Below are positions 26,472 to 35,090 of a stretch of 64,000 bases of DNA, one piece after another. This DNA is from Bin76 sp963665765 (GTDB taxonomy: Bacteria > Actinomycetota > Acidimicrobiia > Spongiisociales > ZC4RG35). Every line of letters begins with the position of its first letter. Positions within the stretch are counted from its first letter, which is position 1. Both the position numbers and the translations under genes were made by a program. The notes under the pieces are model-generated. The model ran no database searches and was not told the origin of the DNA. It worked only from the letters and a program-made list of their open reading frames with translations. Location of the stretch: positions 1,364,001-1,428,000 of the forward strand of contig OY762464.1 in NCBI GenBank assembly GCA_963665765.1. The letters run 5' to 3'.

Positions 26472-27623
26472 TTAAGCCCTCGAGTCGGCTGCCACAGTAG
26501 CGGTCGGCATGATCATAGGGTTCAGGAATTCCCGGATTATCCACTCCATAGCCGGTACGCAAACGGCGTCACCAAACCCGAATAGTGCTTGGTTGGCTGA
26601 CACTGACTCCGGCACTTTGTATTCTCCAGCCCCTTGCAGCCGAGCGTACTCGATTGGCGTCATCCACCTAACTCTAAACTCGCCGCCGCCTGCTTCGACT
26701 AGAGCTTGCTTGCTAGAACCGCCGCTAGACGTTCTTAGGCAACCCGCGATGTCATCCGACCTTATCTCCCACATCGAGCGACCGGCCCGCGTGCGGCGGT
26801 AGGCAGTAGCCCACACGGATACGGGGCTACTTTCCATCAATATCAACCGGTCGTGGTTCCGTTTAGACAGAGAGGCGGAAAACAACGCAACCCTGTCCGG
26901 ATTCCACCACCGTCCGTCGCTTCCACTTAGGCGTTCGACGACGCTCTCCAGGGAGGTCTCGGCAGTTGGCGGTGGCGTGGAGGGAAGAGAAATGAACTGC
27001 AGATCGGTATTGTCTCTGATAAACCGCGTCAACGCCTGCGGTCGGAGCGGAGATGGATGCAACCACACTGAGTCACGATCAACACCAATGGGTAGACCGA
27101 CAATGAAGAGACGCTTGCGGCTTTGTGGTACATACCACTTCGCATCTGTAATCAGGAGGTCACACTCATATCCCAGGTTGTTGAGATGAGAGACTACCGC
27201 CCTCAAGTCCCGACCACCCTTGGATGAGACGAAACTTGGAACGTTCTCGACGAGTACAAACTTGGGTCGGCGGGGACCCATTTCATCAAGAACACGTGAG
27301 AATTCCCAGAATAGAGATGAATGGTCACCATCCAACCCCCTTCTCCTCCCAGCTAGAGAGAGATCCATACAAGGAAAGGATGCAGTCGCTAATTCGACGG
27401 AAGGAATATCGGATCCCCTAACCTCTCGCACGTCCCTCAGATCAAAATGGCCCCCAGAGAAGTTTTCGCGGTACATGTCCCGCTTGAAAACTTTAATGTC
27501 GTTGGCGTACGACACTGACCATCCGGCTCGCTCCAGTGCCATCCTGACCAGACCTATCCCTGCAAAAAATTCAGCCGCTGTGCCAACGGTCTCAGAATCC
27601 GCGGAGCTAGACATTTCGGGCAT
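26472..27623 (-). CDS. DNA (cytosine-5) methyltransferase
   Basis: 383 residues. Motif I is AEFFAGIGLVRMAL (20-24), motif IV carries the catalytic Cys85 in ASFPCMDLSLAG, motif VI is FVLVENVPSF, motif VIII is SRKRLFIVG, and motifs IX-X lie near the end (RWMTPIEYARLQG, QALFGFGDAV). The variable region between VIII and IX sets the target sequence, unknown here. It is first in a minus-strand operon followed by vsr, a ParB-like gene, SNF2 and DUF3883. No classical type II endonuclease gene is adjacent. ATG 27623 is preceded by about 330 bases without a gene, which should hold the operon promoter. Confidence 0.92.
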   Translation of the reverse strand: MPEMSSSADSETVGTAAEFFAGIGLVRMALERAGWSVSYANDIKVFKRDMYRENFSGGHFDLRDVREVRGSDIPSVELATASFPCMDLSLAGRRRGLDGDHSSLFWEFSRVLDEMGPRRPKFVLVENVPSFVSSKGGRDLRAVVSHLNNLGYECDLLITDAKWYVPQSRKRLFIVGLPIGVDRDSVWLHPSPLRPQALTRFIRDNTDLQFISLPSTPPPTAETSLESVVERLSGSDGRWWNPDRVALFSASLSKRNHDRLILMESSPVSVWATAYRRTRAGRSMWEIRSDDIAGCLRTSSGGSSKQALVEAGGGEFRVRWMTPIEYARLQGAGEYKVPESVSANQALFGFGDAVCVPAMEWIIREFLNPMIMPTATVAADSRA

Positions 27624-27755
27624 GACTGGATCGTACCTTAGCTGGGACCAGAATGTTGATTCAATGACGATCCTCCACAGGTTTCAATTGGGCAACCCCT
27701 ATGCCGAAGCGATTAACACTTTAGTTGCCTACAGTGACAAGGCGACCTCGACGAA

Positions 27756-27860
27756 CCGGTCCTCTTCCTGGAAAGTCGGTTCCGACCCCGCAGAGGTTCC
27801 CACCTGTTGAGTGGCCGGGTGTGCCAAATGCCATGATGCCTAACCGGGGAAGAGGACCGG
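27756..27860. repeat. 13-base perfect inverted repeat flanking 79 bases, right border of the island
   Basis: CCGGTCCTCTTCC at 27756-27768 is the exact reverse complement of GGAAGAGGACCGG at 27848-27860. The 79 bases between carry no gene. It lies in the 331-base gap between the methyltransferase start and hydrolase paralogue 3. It may be a small non-autonomous element, a border scar or a transcription-related hairpin. Otherwise this gap holds only the presumed promoters. Confidence 0.4.
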
Positions 27861-27954
27861 CCTGATGGCGATCATCGAAACTCCCCACCCTGGGTTGGTG
27901 GTTTTGGCTAGTGGGTCTCCTTTCGGTCGGTGTTTCCTGGCTAAGCTGTGGCTC

Positions 27955-28794
27955 ATGACTGAATGGATCACCACTTCCGACGGGGTCCGCATCGCCTACC
28001 ACCAAGCAGGAGATGGTGACCCGGCCATCGTTTTCATTCATGGCGCCTACAGCAACCGCCGGGGCTTCGGCTTCCAGGAGGAGTACTTCTCGCCCAACCA
28101 CCGCTGCGTAGCGGTTGATCTTCGAGGCCACGGCGAAAGCGACAAGCCCGATGATGTTTACACCATGGACCGGCACGGGGACGATGTAGCTGAACTCATC
28201 AGTCACCTGGGGTTGAAGAGACCGGTGCTGGTGGGACAGAGCATGGGCGGCCAGGTGATCATCGCCGCCGCCGCTCGGCATCCCGAGTTGGTGGGCGCCA
28301 TCGCCAGCCTGGACTCCCCCAGCAACATCCCCGGATGGCACCAGAGTCACCATGGTCCCTACCAACACCTGATGACCGCCGACGGACCGTTCCGGGAAAC
28401 ACTCATAGCCTTTCTCAGCGCCGCCTACCTGCCCACCGATCATCCCTCCCGACTGGGACAGATGGCCGAACGCCTGGCCGAGGTGCCCGACCATGTGATC
28501 CTCAACAGCTGGATGGGAAAAAAGGAATATGACCCCACCGACACACTCCGCCAAGTCAAATGCCCCTATCTCTATATCGACTGCGGCCAGCCCGACCTGG
28601 ACCTGGATTTGCTCCGCCGCTTGTGCCCGCAAGTGGTGATCGGAAAGACCGTGGGCGCCGGTCACAAGGCGCTGGCGGATGTCCCCGATCAGATCAACGC
28701 CATGCTCAACCGCTTCATCCAGCACGCCGACGGCATCGCCGCCGAAATGATCCGCACCGGCGGAGTATTCCAATACAACTTCCCCAAAACCTAG
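27955..28794 (+). CDS. Alpha/beta hydrolase, paralogue 3 of 4
   Basis: 279 residues, with nucleophile Ser96 in VLVGQSMGGQVI, FIHG oxyanion strand and a catalytic His in VGAGHKALADV. Long stretches of DNA are nearly the same as paralogues 2 and 4 (for example the region encoding GFGFQEEYFSPNHRC and NAMLNRFIQHADG). ATG 27955 aligns with the starts of copies 1 and 4. It lies on the far side of the methyltransferase-SNF2 island from copies 1 and 2, same orientation. Substrate unknown. The variable cap-domain residues (for example SWMGKKEYDPTDTL) differ between copies, so substrate preference may differ. Confidence 0.86.
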   Translation: MTEWITTSDGVRIAYHQAGDGDPAIVFIHGAYSNRRGFGFQEEYFSPNHRCVAVDLRGHGESDKPDDVYTMDRHGDDVAELISHLGLKRPVLVGQSMGGQVIIAAAARHPELVGAIASLDSPSNIPGWHQSHHGPYQHLMTADGPFRETLIAFLSAAYLPTDHPSRLGQMAERLAEVPDHVILNSWMGKKEYDPTDTLRQVKCPYLYIDCGQPDLDLDLLRRLCPQVVIGKTVGAGHKALADVPDQINAMLNRFIQHADGIAAEMIRTGGVFQYNFPKT

Positions 28795-28875
28795 CCCGGT
28801 TCGCAATGCGACTCTCCTGGAGCTGGAGAGGAAGGAGGGTCTCGGGTCCCGCTTGGGCAAACTATGCTCCGATCC

Positions 28876-29715
28876 ATGACTGAACGGTTCACTACTTCCG
28901 ACGGGGTCCGCATCGCCTACCACCAGTTAGGCGCGGGCGACCCGGCCATAATCTTTATCCACGGGGGATTCGGAAACCGAGGGGGCTTCGGCTTCCAGGA
29001 GGAGTACTTCTCGCCCAACCACCGCTGCGTGGCCGTTGATCTGCGCGGCCACGGTGAAAGCGACCAGCCCGACGAGATCTACACCATGGAACAACATGGC
29101 GACGACGTGGCCGCGTTAATCCGACACCTGGGACTTGATAAACCGATACTGGTGGGCCAGAGCATGGGTGGACAGGTGATCATCTCGGCTGCCGCTCGCC
29201 ACCCCGAGTTGGTGGGCGCCATCGCCAGCCTGGACTCGCCCAGCAACATCCCCGGTTGGCACGACCGCCATCACGGACCCTTCGATCACCTGATGACCAG
29301 GGACCAGGATTTCCGGGAAACCCTGCGCAACTTCCTCAAGGCTTCCTATCTCCCCACCGACGACCCCTCGCGGGTGGCCACCATCGCCCAGCGATTGGCA
29401 GAAGTGCCTGACCATGTGATCCTCAACGGATGGCAGGGCATGATGGGCTTCGACGCAGGACCGATCCTGGCCGGAGTGAAGTGTCCGTATCTGTACATCG
29501 ACTGCGGACAACCCGACCTCGATCTTGACCTCCTCCGCCAATTGTGCCCCCAAGTAGTATTCGGAAAGCCGGTGGGCGCCGGGCACAAGGCGCTGGCGGA
29601 TGTCCCCGATCAGATCAACGCCATGCTCAACCGCTTCATCCAGCACGCCGACGGCATAGCCGCCGAGATGATCCGCACCGGCGGCGTCTTCCAGTACAAC
29701 TTCCCAAAAACCTAG
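28876..29715 (+). CDS. Alpha/beta hydrolase, paralogue 4 of 4
   Basis: 279 residues starting MTERFTTSDGVRIAYHQL; another ATG lies four codons upstream at 28864. The catalytic serine is in ILVGQSMGGQVI and the histidine in VGAGHKALADV; it ends NFPKT like copy 3. It is 81 bases downstream of copy 3 and likely co-transcribed or independently promoted. A short 6-base-pair hairpin (CCGGCT/AGCCGG, 29720-29734) follows the stop but lacks a clear T-run. Function unknown; cytoplasmic. Confidence 0.86.
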   Translation: MTERFTTSDGVRIAYHQLGAGDPAIIFIHGGFGNRGGFGFQEEYFSPNHRCVAVDLRGHGESDQPDEIYTMEQHGDDVAALIRHLGLDKPILVGQSMGGQVIISAAARHPELVGAIASLDSPSNIPGWHDRHHGPFDHLMTRDQDFRETLRNFLKASYLPTDDPSRVATIAQRLAEVPDHVILNGWQGMMGFDAGPILAGVKCPYLYIDCGQPDLDLDLLRQLCPQVVFGKPVGAGHKALADVPDQINAMLNRFIQHADGIAAEMIRTGGVFQYNFPKT

Positions 29716-29961
29716 CCCACCGGCTCGAAGCCGGATCCACTATCAAGTGCTCTTCGGCGTTTGGATCGCCGTTATGTACACGCTTCCTCAAACTGCTCTC
29801 AGGCGCATCGGGTCAGCGGTCATTAGATCCGGACTGGCGGGCCGCGGGGCGAGGACATATCGGTACACGGTAAAGGACGCCATGCAAGGGCTGGCCCAAG
29901 ATGTTACAATCAAGGGTCACATTGATGACAACGCCCAGCTCCGTAACTGAATTGCCCCGGG

Positions 29962-31572
29962 ATGCTTCCCGATGTGATTCAAACCATCTATCGCGGCCAC
30001 CCTTCCCCCAACCCCCCCCCCGGTGAGGACGGAGTCTCATCCCTCGTAAACACCCCTCCAAGCCGCGGCTGGTCGACAAGACCTGATCTGGTCGTTCGCT
30101 ACCGAGTTGGTATCTGGCTCGTTTTGAGCCTGATGGGATTTGCGGCAGTCGCTCTGTCAGCTGGATTCGCGGTTGCCGATGATGGGCATCAGGCCGATCC
30201 CTTGGAATTGATCGCGGGATATGGTGTCACCAGTTATTACAGCCTCGGCGAGGATCAATGGGAGGTGTGGGTTTGCAAGTCTTCTGAAGGCGATCTTGAC
30301 ATTTCGGCCTCAGGCATTGCCGAAGTGCTGGAGTCAGAGTTGACGCCCTACTTTAGTTGGCTGTCGGGAAAACGATATCGTCCGGTTTTCACCGCAGGTA
30401 ACCCGGGTGAAGTCGCGGCAGCAGGGTTCGCGCAGTGCCTTGACGCTGTAGCAGATCACGTAGGAGCCGGGGTAGAAGGCGTCGTAACGGTCGTGGACCA
30501 AGAGACGGGATTTGCCCGAGGTGACCCGGGAGGCTGGTCTTTGAGGTGGTCGGAAGACTTCCGCGATCCGGAGGTTGCGCTGGATGGCACTCTGTTTCCG
30601 GATAACGGACGAAGCGTAAACGCAGGCGGAGAAATGGTGACCTTGCCCGCGGCCCAGAGTCAAGAAGGGCAGACACCCCCACTCATCTCGATCGTCGCCC
30701 ATGAGTTCGGACACACCCTGTGGTTTCCGCATTCATATCGCTTCGACCCTGCCGAATATGACAACCCGATGGACATAATGAGCCATGCCGAAGCCGCACC
30801 CGGTTTGCAGATTGGCACCATCGCCATCAACCGTTACGCGGCGGGTTGGATCAGCCGTGATGACATCGAGGTCTATACCGGAGAAGGAACCAACCGTTAC
30901 TCATTGGCTTCCCCGGGTGACCGCGGCACCCAGATGCTGGTCCTCAAATCCGGGCAAGGTGGTTTCCTTACCCTGGGATCCCGGGTAAGGAAGGGGTACG
31001 ATTCAGGTTTGCCGAAAGAGGGCGTGGAGTCTTATTTTATCGATGTCGAAACCTCCGACTGTGGCGGTTCCGGCGCCAAACCTCCTTGTTTCGGCCTCCA
31101 CCGTCCAACTCAGGCAGTCACCATCAACCCGACTGTTCCCCTTGATTACCACAACGCCACGGCTCATGTCATGGGGGTCGGCGAAGGGTATATGTACGGA
31201 GATATTTCAGTCAAAGTTGTCGAGCGACAGGGCGACAACTTTGTGATTGAAATATCCGATGGATCTTTGGGCAGAAAAGACACAGCACCACCTCCGGTGA
31301 ATACCGAGAACCTGCCCGGTTTCTATACCGAAGTGTACGACGCGGATCCGCTGGATCTCATTGCCGGTTATGACGTAACCACCGCCTATACCCTTGACCG
31401 TGATTTGTGGGAGGTGTGGGTTTGTAAAACCTCTGGTGGTTATCTGGACATTTCTCCGCAGAGCGCCGCACAACAACTCCAGACCAAGGTGGCGCCCTAC
31501 TTTGTGGAACTGTCCGGAGGTCGCTACCGGCCAGTATTTCGGGTCGGTGGTTCAATCGACATCTTCCCTTGA
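29962..31572 (+). CDS. Secreted zinc metalloprotease, first catalytic domain (gene interrupted by a frameshift)
   Basis: The first 536 residues of a larger secreted protein. After an unusually long N-terminus comes a signal peptide (VGIWLVLSLMGFAAVALSAG). The first protease domain has HEFGHTLWFPHS (His247, HExxHxxxxxH zinc site) and a Met-turn YDNPMDIMSH, a metzincin-like pair. After about 430 residues the whole unit begins again (DADPLDLIAGYDVTTAYTLD repeats DADPLELIAGYGVTSYYSL). The frame closes at TGA 31570-31572 within this second unit, while coding continues in the +1 frame. An extracellular or wall-attached peptidase is likely. The 246 bases before the gene show nothing clear. Confidence 0.75.
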   Translation: MLPDVIQTIYRGHPSPNPPPGEDGVSSLVNTPPSRGWSTRPDLVVRYRVGIWLVLSLMGFAAVALSAGFAVADDGHQADPLELIAGYGVTSYYSLGEDQWEVWVCKSSEGDLDISASGIAEVLESELTPYFSWLSGKRYRPVFTAGNPGEVAAAGFAQCLDAVADHVGAGVEGVVTVVDQETGFARGDPGGWSLRWSEDFRDPEVALDGTLFPDNGRSVNAGGEMVTLPAAQSQEGQTPPLISIVAHEFGHTLWFPHSYRFDPAEYDNPMDIMSHAEAAPGLQIGTIAINRYAAGWISRDDIEVYTGEGTNRYSLASPGDRGTQMLVLKSGQGGFLTLGSRVRKGYDSGLPKEGVESYFIDVETSDCGGSGAKPPCFGLHRPTQAVTINPTVPLDYHNATAHVMGVGEGYMYGDISVKVVERQGDNFVIEISDGSLGRKDTAPPPVNTENLPGFYTEVYDADPLDLIAGYDVTTAYTLDRDLWEVWVCKTSGGYLDISPQSAAQQLQTKVAPYFVELSGGRYRPVFRVGGSIDIFP

Positions 31573-33019
31573 CAATGGGCTGGAATATGGTAACTGCGAG
31601 ACTCTGGTTGGCAACGCCATTCGGAAGCGGGCTACGGGTACCAGGCCGGAAGGCGTACTTCTCCTTTCCGACCGGGTCGTCTTTGAAAGCTCCGCCAGCA
31701 TCGGCGACCAGAGTTTTGCCCAAAGTTCTGTGTTGGCACTGAACGCCGTCACCTATCCACAAAACAATCGGGAGGTACGTGTCTGGGGGACGGTGGTGGC
31801 AACCCCCGACATCATTCGGCAGGAAAAGGTTCCGGACTGGGCTCTTCCCTATCTGGCCGAGGATCGGCTTCAGGATTTTGCAACAGTAGTTCATGAGATC
31901 GGGCACGCGCTCGCTTTTCCGCATTCTCTGCGGTTCTCCGATTACGACAACCCCATGGACATCATGAGCAGAGTAGACGATACCTCAAGCCTGACAGTGG
32001 GAACTATTGCTATCAACAGATACGCGGCGGGATGGATGGACCCGTCCGAGGTTGCCGTCTATGGCGGCACCGGCACCAGCCGCTACAAGCTCAGCCCCCT
32101 GGGCGAAAAAGGCAACCAGATGCTGGTTATCAGATCTGAAGGCAGTGGATTCTTGACTCTGGGTCCAAGAGTGCAAAAGGGCATTGATCGGCAAATCCCT
32201 CAGGAGGGCGTTGAAGTCTATCTGGTGGATCAACAGTCACCGGCTTGCCTCCATTTCTTTTCGTGTACCTGGGAGGGCAGGCCCACCACTGCGGTGATCA
32301 CCGATCCCACTGTTCCCCTTGATTTTGATGACAGATATGCCCATGTGATGAACGTGGGGGATGAGTTCACCACCTGGAATGGGATTTCTGTCACAGTGGT
32401 AGAACGTATCGGTGATGGTTTTGTTGTGGAGGTGTCCGACGGTAGCGGCCTGGGAGAAACCGGCGCCAGATTCACCGATGATGACGGCAATGTGCATGAG
32501 CAAGACATTGAGATCATTGCCGAGCAAGGCATAACAGTGGGCTGTGGCGTCAAGCTGTACTGCCCTTCTCATCCCGTCACCCGTGCACAGATGGCTGCTT
32601 TCCTGATGCGGGCAATGGGCGTGACAATCGACACCGCGCCTGCCGAGAGCAGCTTTTCCGACGTACCTTCTGACGCCTGGTACCTTGGTTACGTTGAACG
32701 TTTAGCCGAGCTTGGCATCATCGCCGCAGAGGATGCCGTTTTTCGCCCTGACGACCCGTTGATACGCCTGGAAATGGCGGTCTGGATGGCCCGCGCCTTC
32801 AACCACATAGACGAAGCAGCTCCCCAAGGGGTCTTCGCGGATGTCCCCGCCGACATTTGGTATGCCGGCGCTGTGGAAGGTTTGTTGGCGGCCGGTGTAA
32901 CCAGGGGATGTTCCGCCAATCCTCTCGCCTATTGTCCTGGGGACCCGGTGCGGAGGGATCAAATGGCTTCCTTCATAGCCCGGGCATCGGCTGAGAGCAC
33001 TGGCCACGGGACCAAATGA
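31571..33019 (+). CDS. Metalloprotease second catalytic domain plus three SLH repeats (continuation after frameshift)
   Basis: This +1-frame continuation of the preceding frame has no start codon of its own at the junction. It holds a second zinc site (HEIGHALAFPHS) with Met-turn YDNPMDIMSR, the same downstream beta-rich region as domain one (GTSRYKLSPLGEKGNQMLVI), and then three S-layer-homology repeats. The repeats start around ITVGCGVKLYCPSHPVTRAQ, FSDVPSDAWYLGYVERLAEL and FADVPADIWYAGAVEGLLAA. SLH repeats would hold the enzyme at the cell wall. The two frames meet at CCT TGA C (31567-31573). The cause may be sequencing error, a recent mutation or, less likely, programmed +1 shifting. It overlaps the next gene by 4 bases. 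Confidence 0.75.
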   Translation, partial: DNGLEYGNCETLVGNAIRKRATGTRPEGVLLLSDRVVFESSASIGDQSFAQSSVLALNAVTYPQNNREVRVWGTVVATPDIIRQEKVPDWALPYLAEDRLQDFATVVHEIGHALAFPHSLRFSDYDNPMDIMSRVDDTSSLTVGTIAINRYAAGWMDPSEVAVYGGTGTSRYKLSPLGEKGNQMLVIRSEGSGFLTLGPRVQKGIDRQIPQEGVEVYLVDQQSPACLHFFSCTWEGRPTTAVITDPTVPLDFDDRYAHVMNVGDEFTTWNGISVTVVERIGDGFVVEVSDGSGLGETGARFTDDDGNVHEQDIEIIAEQGITVGCGVKLYCPSHPVTRAQMAAFLMRAMGVTIDTAPAESSFSDVPSDAWYLGYVERLAELGIIAAEDAVFRPDDPLIRLEMAVWMARAFNHIDEAAPQGVFADVPADIWYAGAVEGLLAAGVTRGCSANPLAYCPGDPVRRDQMASFIARASAESTGHGTK

Positions 33020-33987
33020 AGAGTCCCGATCAGAGCAGATTCGGAGCGACCGGTTTTCTGCTGTTTGCCTTTGTCATTATCTCCTTCATAGTCTTAGTGG
33101 TGAGACCTCCACAAAACCCGCCTTGGTTCATCCGCTGGGATCAAGAGCCTGTTATGCCAGAAGAGGTACGAGCAGTATGGAGAACCCTCCCACGTACCGT
33201 CGACGTTTCTGATTGCGACATCGGCTCGTCAGAGGACAAATATGATCCGGACTTTCTATCACAACTCGTCTCCGGGGCGATAGTTTGTTCTGATGGTGGC
33301 CCATGTCGGACAGTTCCTCGGATTGTGTATGAGCGTGACGAAGACCTCCACCGGATTACCAGGGTCACCGGAGGCTCGTTAGTGGACCATAAAGCATTCC
33401 CCGCTGCTTTACGAGATTGGGAGGACAAATCTCGGGTTGTTTGGGAAGCCAGCGTTGAGGACAATCTGACGCACGCTCAATCGATACCTGTCAAATTGCC
33501 TAACGGTAAGACTCTATCTGCGACAATATCTGAGATTAAGAAGGAGAAACTTCCCACTGTTAGGATTGTGGCCTATCTGGACGTTCCTGCAGCTCTGACA
33601 TTTCCTGTAGTTGCTTTTGAAGGAGGTGGCATCTATACCTCGAATTCCCCGGAGATTCCTGTCACGATTGAGATGGTTACTGAAATAAAGCCGCATGTAT
33701 CAGTAATACCAGTCGAAGCCCTGGGTTCTCATGCCGCCACTGGTGAAAGGGTGATTATATGGGCAGCAGAACAAACGATGGAGACGTGCGGGCTTCATTG
33801 GAAACCAGTGCGGCGCTCGGTAATAAGAGGGGACCTTGTAGAATGGTGCGAGAGTGGGATCTGCAAGCGGATAACCCGAAGCGAACAAACCGGGACGGGA
33901 TTCGTTGCTGGACATTTGGTGGAGGTTTCCCCCCTTTCGCATGAACATGTATGGGTTAGAAAGACACCCGTGGGATCTCAGCCCTAG
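33016..33987 (+). CDS. Membrane-anchored extracytoplasmic protein of unknown function
   Basis: 323 residues starting at ATG 33016, which overlaps the stop of the metalloprotease gene (ATGA), so the two are coupled. One N-terminal membrane segment (GFLLFAFVIISFIVLVV) is followed by about 285 residues predicted outside. The C-terminal half holds an HlyD/peptidoglycan-like beta segment (ATGERVIIWAAEQTMETCGL and GTGFVAGHLVEVSPL), reminiscent of the end of periplasmic adaptor subunits, but I do not recognise the family. Four or more cysteines could form disulfides. It may assist secretion, anchoring or control of the protease. Confidence 0.6.
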   Translation: MKSPDQSRFGATGFLLFAFVIISFIVLVVRPPQNPPWFIRWDQEPVMPEEVRAVWRTLPRTVDVSDCDIGSSEDKYDPDFLSQLVSGAIVCSDGGPCRTVPRIVYERDEDLHRITRVTGGSLVDHKAFPAALRDWEDKSRVVWEASVEDNLTHAQSIPVKLPNGKTLSATISEIKKEKLPTVRIVAYLDVPAALTFPVVAFEGGGIYTSNSPEIPVTIEMVTEIKPHVSVIPVEALGSHAATGERVIIWAAEQTMETCGLHWKPVRRSVIRGDLVEWCESGICKRITRSEQTGTGFVAGHLVEVSPLSHEHVWVRKTPVGSQP

Positions 33988-34032
33988 AAATTGATCTACG
34001 GCAACAAGCCCTTCACCGGCGACAACTCTTCC

Positions 34033-35004
34033 TCAACCGGCGATGGACATCACTACTCCGACACCCACCAACGCCACTCCCAACCACTGGAGGCGACGGA
34101 GGCGTTCCTTGAAAAACACCACTCCTCCGATCACCGCGATCACTCGACCGCTTTGAGAGAGAATGCCGATCAGCCAGGCGGGGGCATTGGCCAAGCCGTA
34201 GCCGAAGGAGATGAAAGATACCGCGTCTATGAGTCCCACCAAGATCAACAGCCACCCCATCCTCCAAGTGACCCTGGTCTGGTCCGCCGCCTCCAGAGCG
34301 AACGGTCCGCCGCCCGGCCGGCGGCGTCGATTCCTCCACCAGGTAACCGCTACGAATAGCAACGCCACGTAAAGCACGGTGTAGGCGCGCTGGGTGATAA
34401 CAGTCAGGTTGGGGTCAAGGTCGTTTTGGAGGGGGATGTTCAGAATCGGAAGGGAGAAGTCGCCGTAGCCGAAGTCGGCCGCGGTCAGAATGGGAATCCG
34501 GAGACCGGCGTTAGAAACCGCTCCCACCAAGACTCCGATCATGGCGAAGACCGGCCCCCAGGTCACCAGGCGGATCCGGGCGCCCCGTTCGATCACCAGA
34601 GAAGCCAACACCGCCCCACCAACCGCGATGGCGATTCCCACCCATTGCACCGCCCGGATTTCCTCTCCCAACCACAGATAGGAGTAGACCACCGTCATCG
34701 CGCCCGCCAAGGCGGTGATCGGGCTCACCACCGACACCGGGCCCAGACGCAGAGCCATATATGTTCCAACGAAAGAGGCGGCGGCGGCCATGCCCAGCAC
34801 CCCCAAGAACACCAATTGGCTGGTGGTGACCCGGAAAGGGACCCCGATGGTCACTGCCCATCCGATCATCACCACGAAGGCGATGCTCAAGGTGGTGAGC
34901 GTGGAGCGCAACACTCCGAAACGGCGAGTGACCACCGCCGTGAGCAGGTTGTTGACCCCCAGCGTAACCGCCGTGATCAACCCGAATATCGTTCCGATCA
35001 GCAT
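34033..35004 (-). CDS. EamA/DMT-family transporter
   Basis: 323 residues with about ten hydrophobic segments in two EamA-like halves. The first half includes GPVSVVSPITALAGAMTVVYSYLWLGEEI and the second GLANAPAWLIGILSQSGRVIAVIGGVVFFKERL, the paired 'P.....l..v.....GE.....' endings of the drug/metabolite transporter family. Substrate unknown; an exporter is typical. It is the last gene of the minus-strand ABC-transporter block, 86 bases behind the permease gene, and convergent with the unknown membrane-anchored gene. It may export by-products of the neighbouring catabolic pathway, an inference from position. Confidence 0.85.
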   Translation of the reverse strand: MLIGTIFGLITAVTLGVNNLLTAVVTRRFGVLRSTLTTLSIAFVVMIGWAVTIGVPFRVTTSQLVFLGVLGMAAAASFVGTYMALRLGPVSVVSPITALAGAMTVVYSYLWLGEEIRAVQWVGIAIAVGGAVLASLVIERGARIRLVTWGPVFAMIGVLVGAVSNAGLRIPILTAADFGYGDFSLPILNIPLQNDLDPNLTVITQRAYTVLYVALLFVAVTWWRNRRRRPGGGPFALEAADQTRVTWRMGWLLILVGLIDAVSFISFGYGLANAPAWLIGILSQSGRVIAVIGGVVFFKERLRRLQWLGVALVGVGVVMSIAG

Positions 35005-35090
35005 GCGACTATTCGTCCCGGATGCAAAGGAACTGCGAGCCGGCCGAACCCGGCGGGCGCCTTCGCCTCCAACCGAATCCGGCTACGCCT

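Noticed and set aside
21851..27623. Assignment of the island as DISARM or as a BREX/Dnd system
   Set aside because: The required DrmA/DrmB/DrmC, PglZ/BrxL or DndCDE-type proteins are not encoded in the operon or its neighbourhood within the window.
27721..28923. 400-codon minus-strand open frame opposite hydrolase copy 3
   Set aside because: The same mirror frame appears opposite each hydrolase copy, as expected for shadows of a conserved gene.
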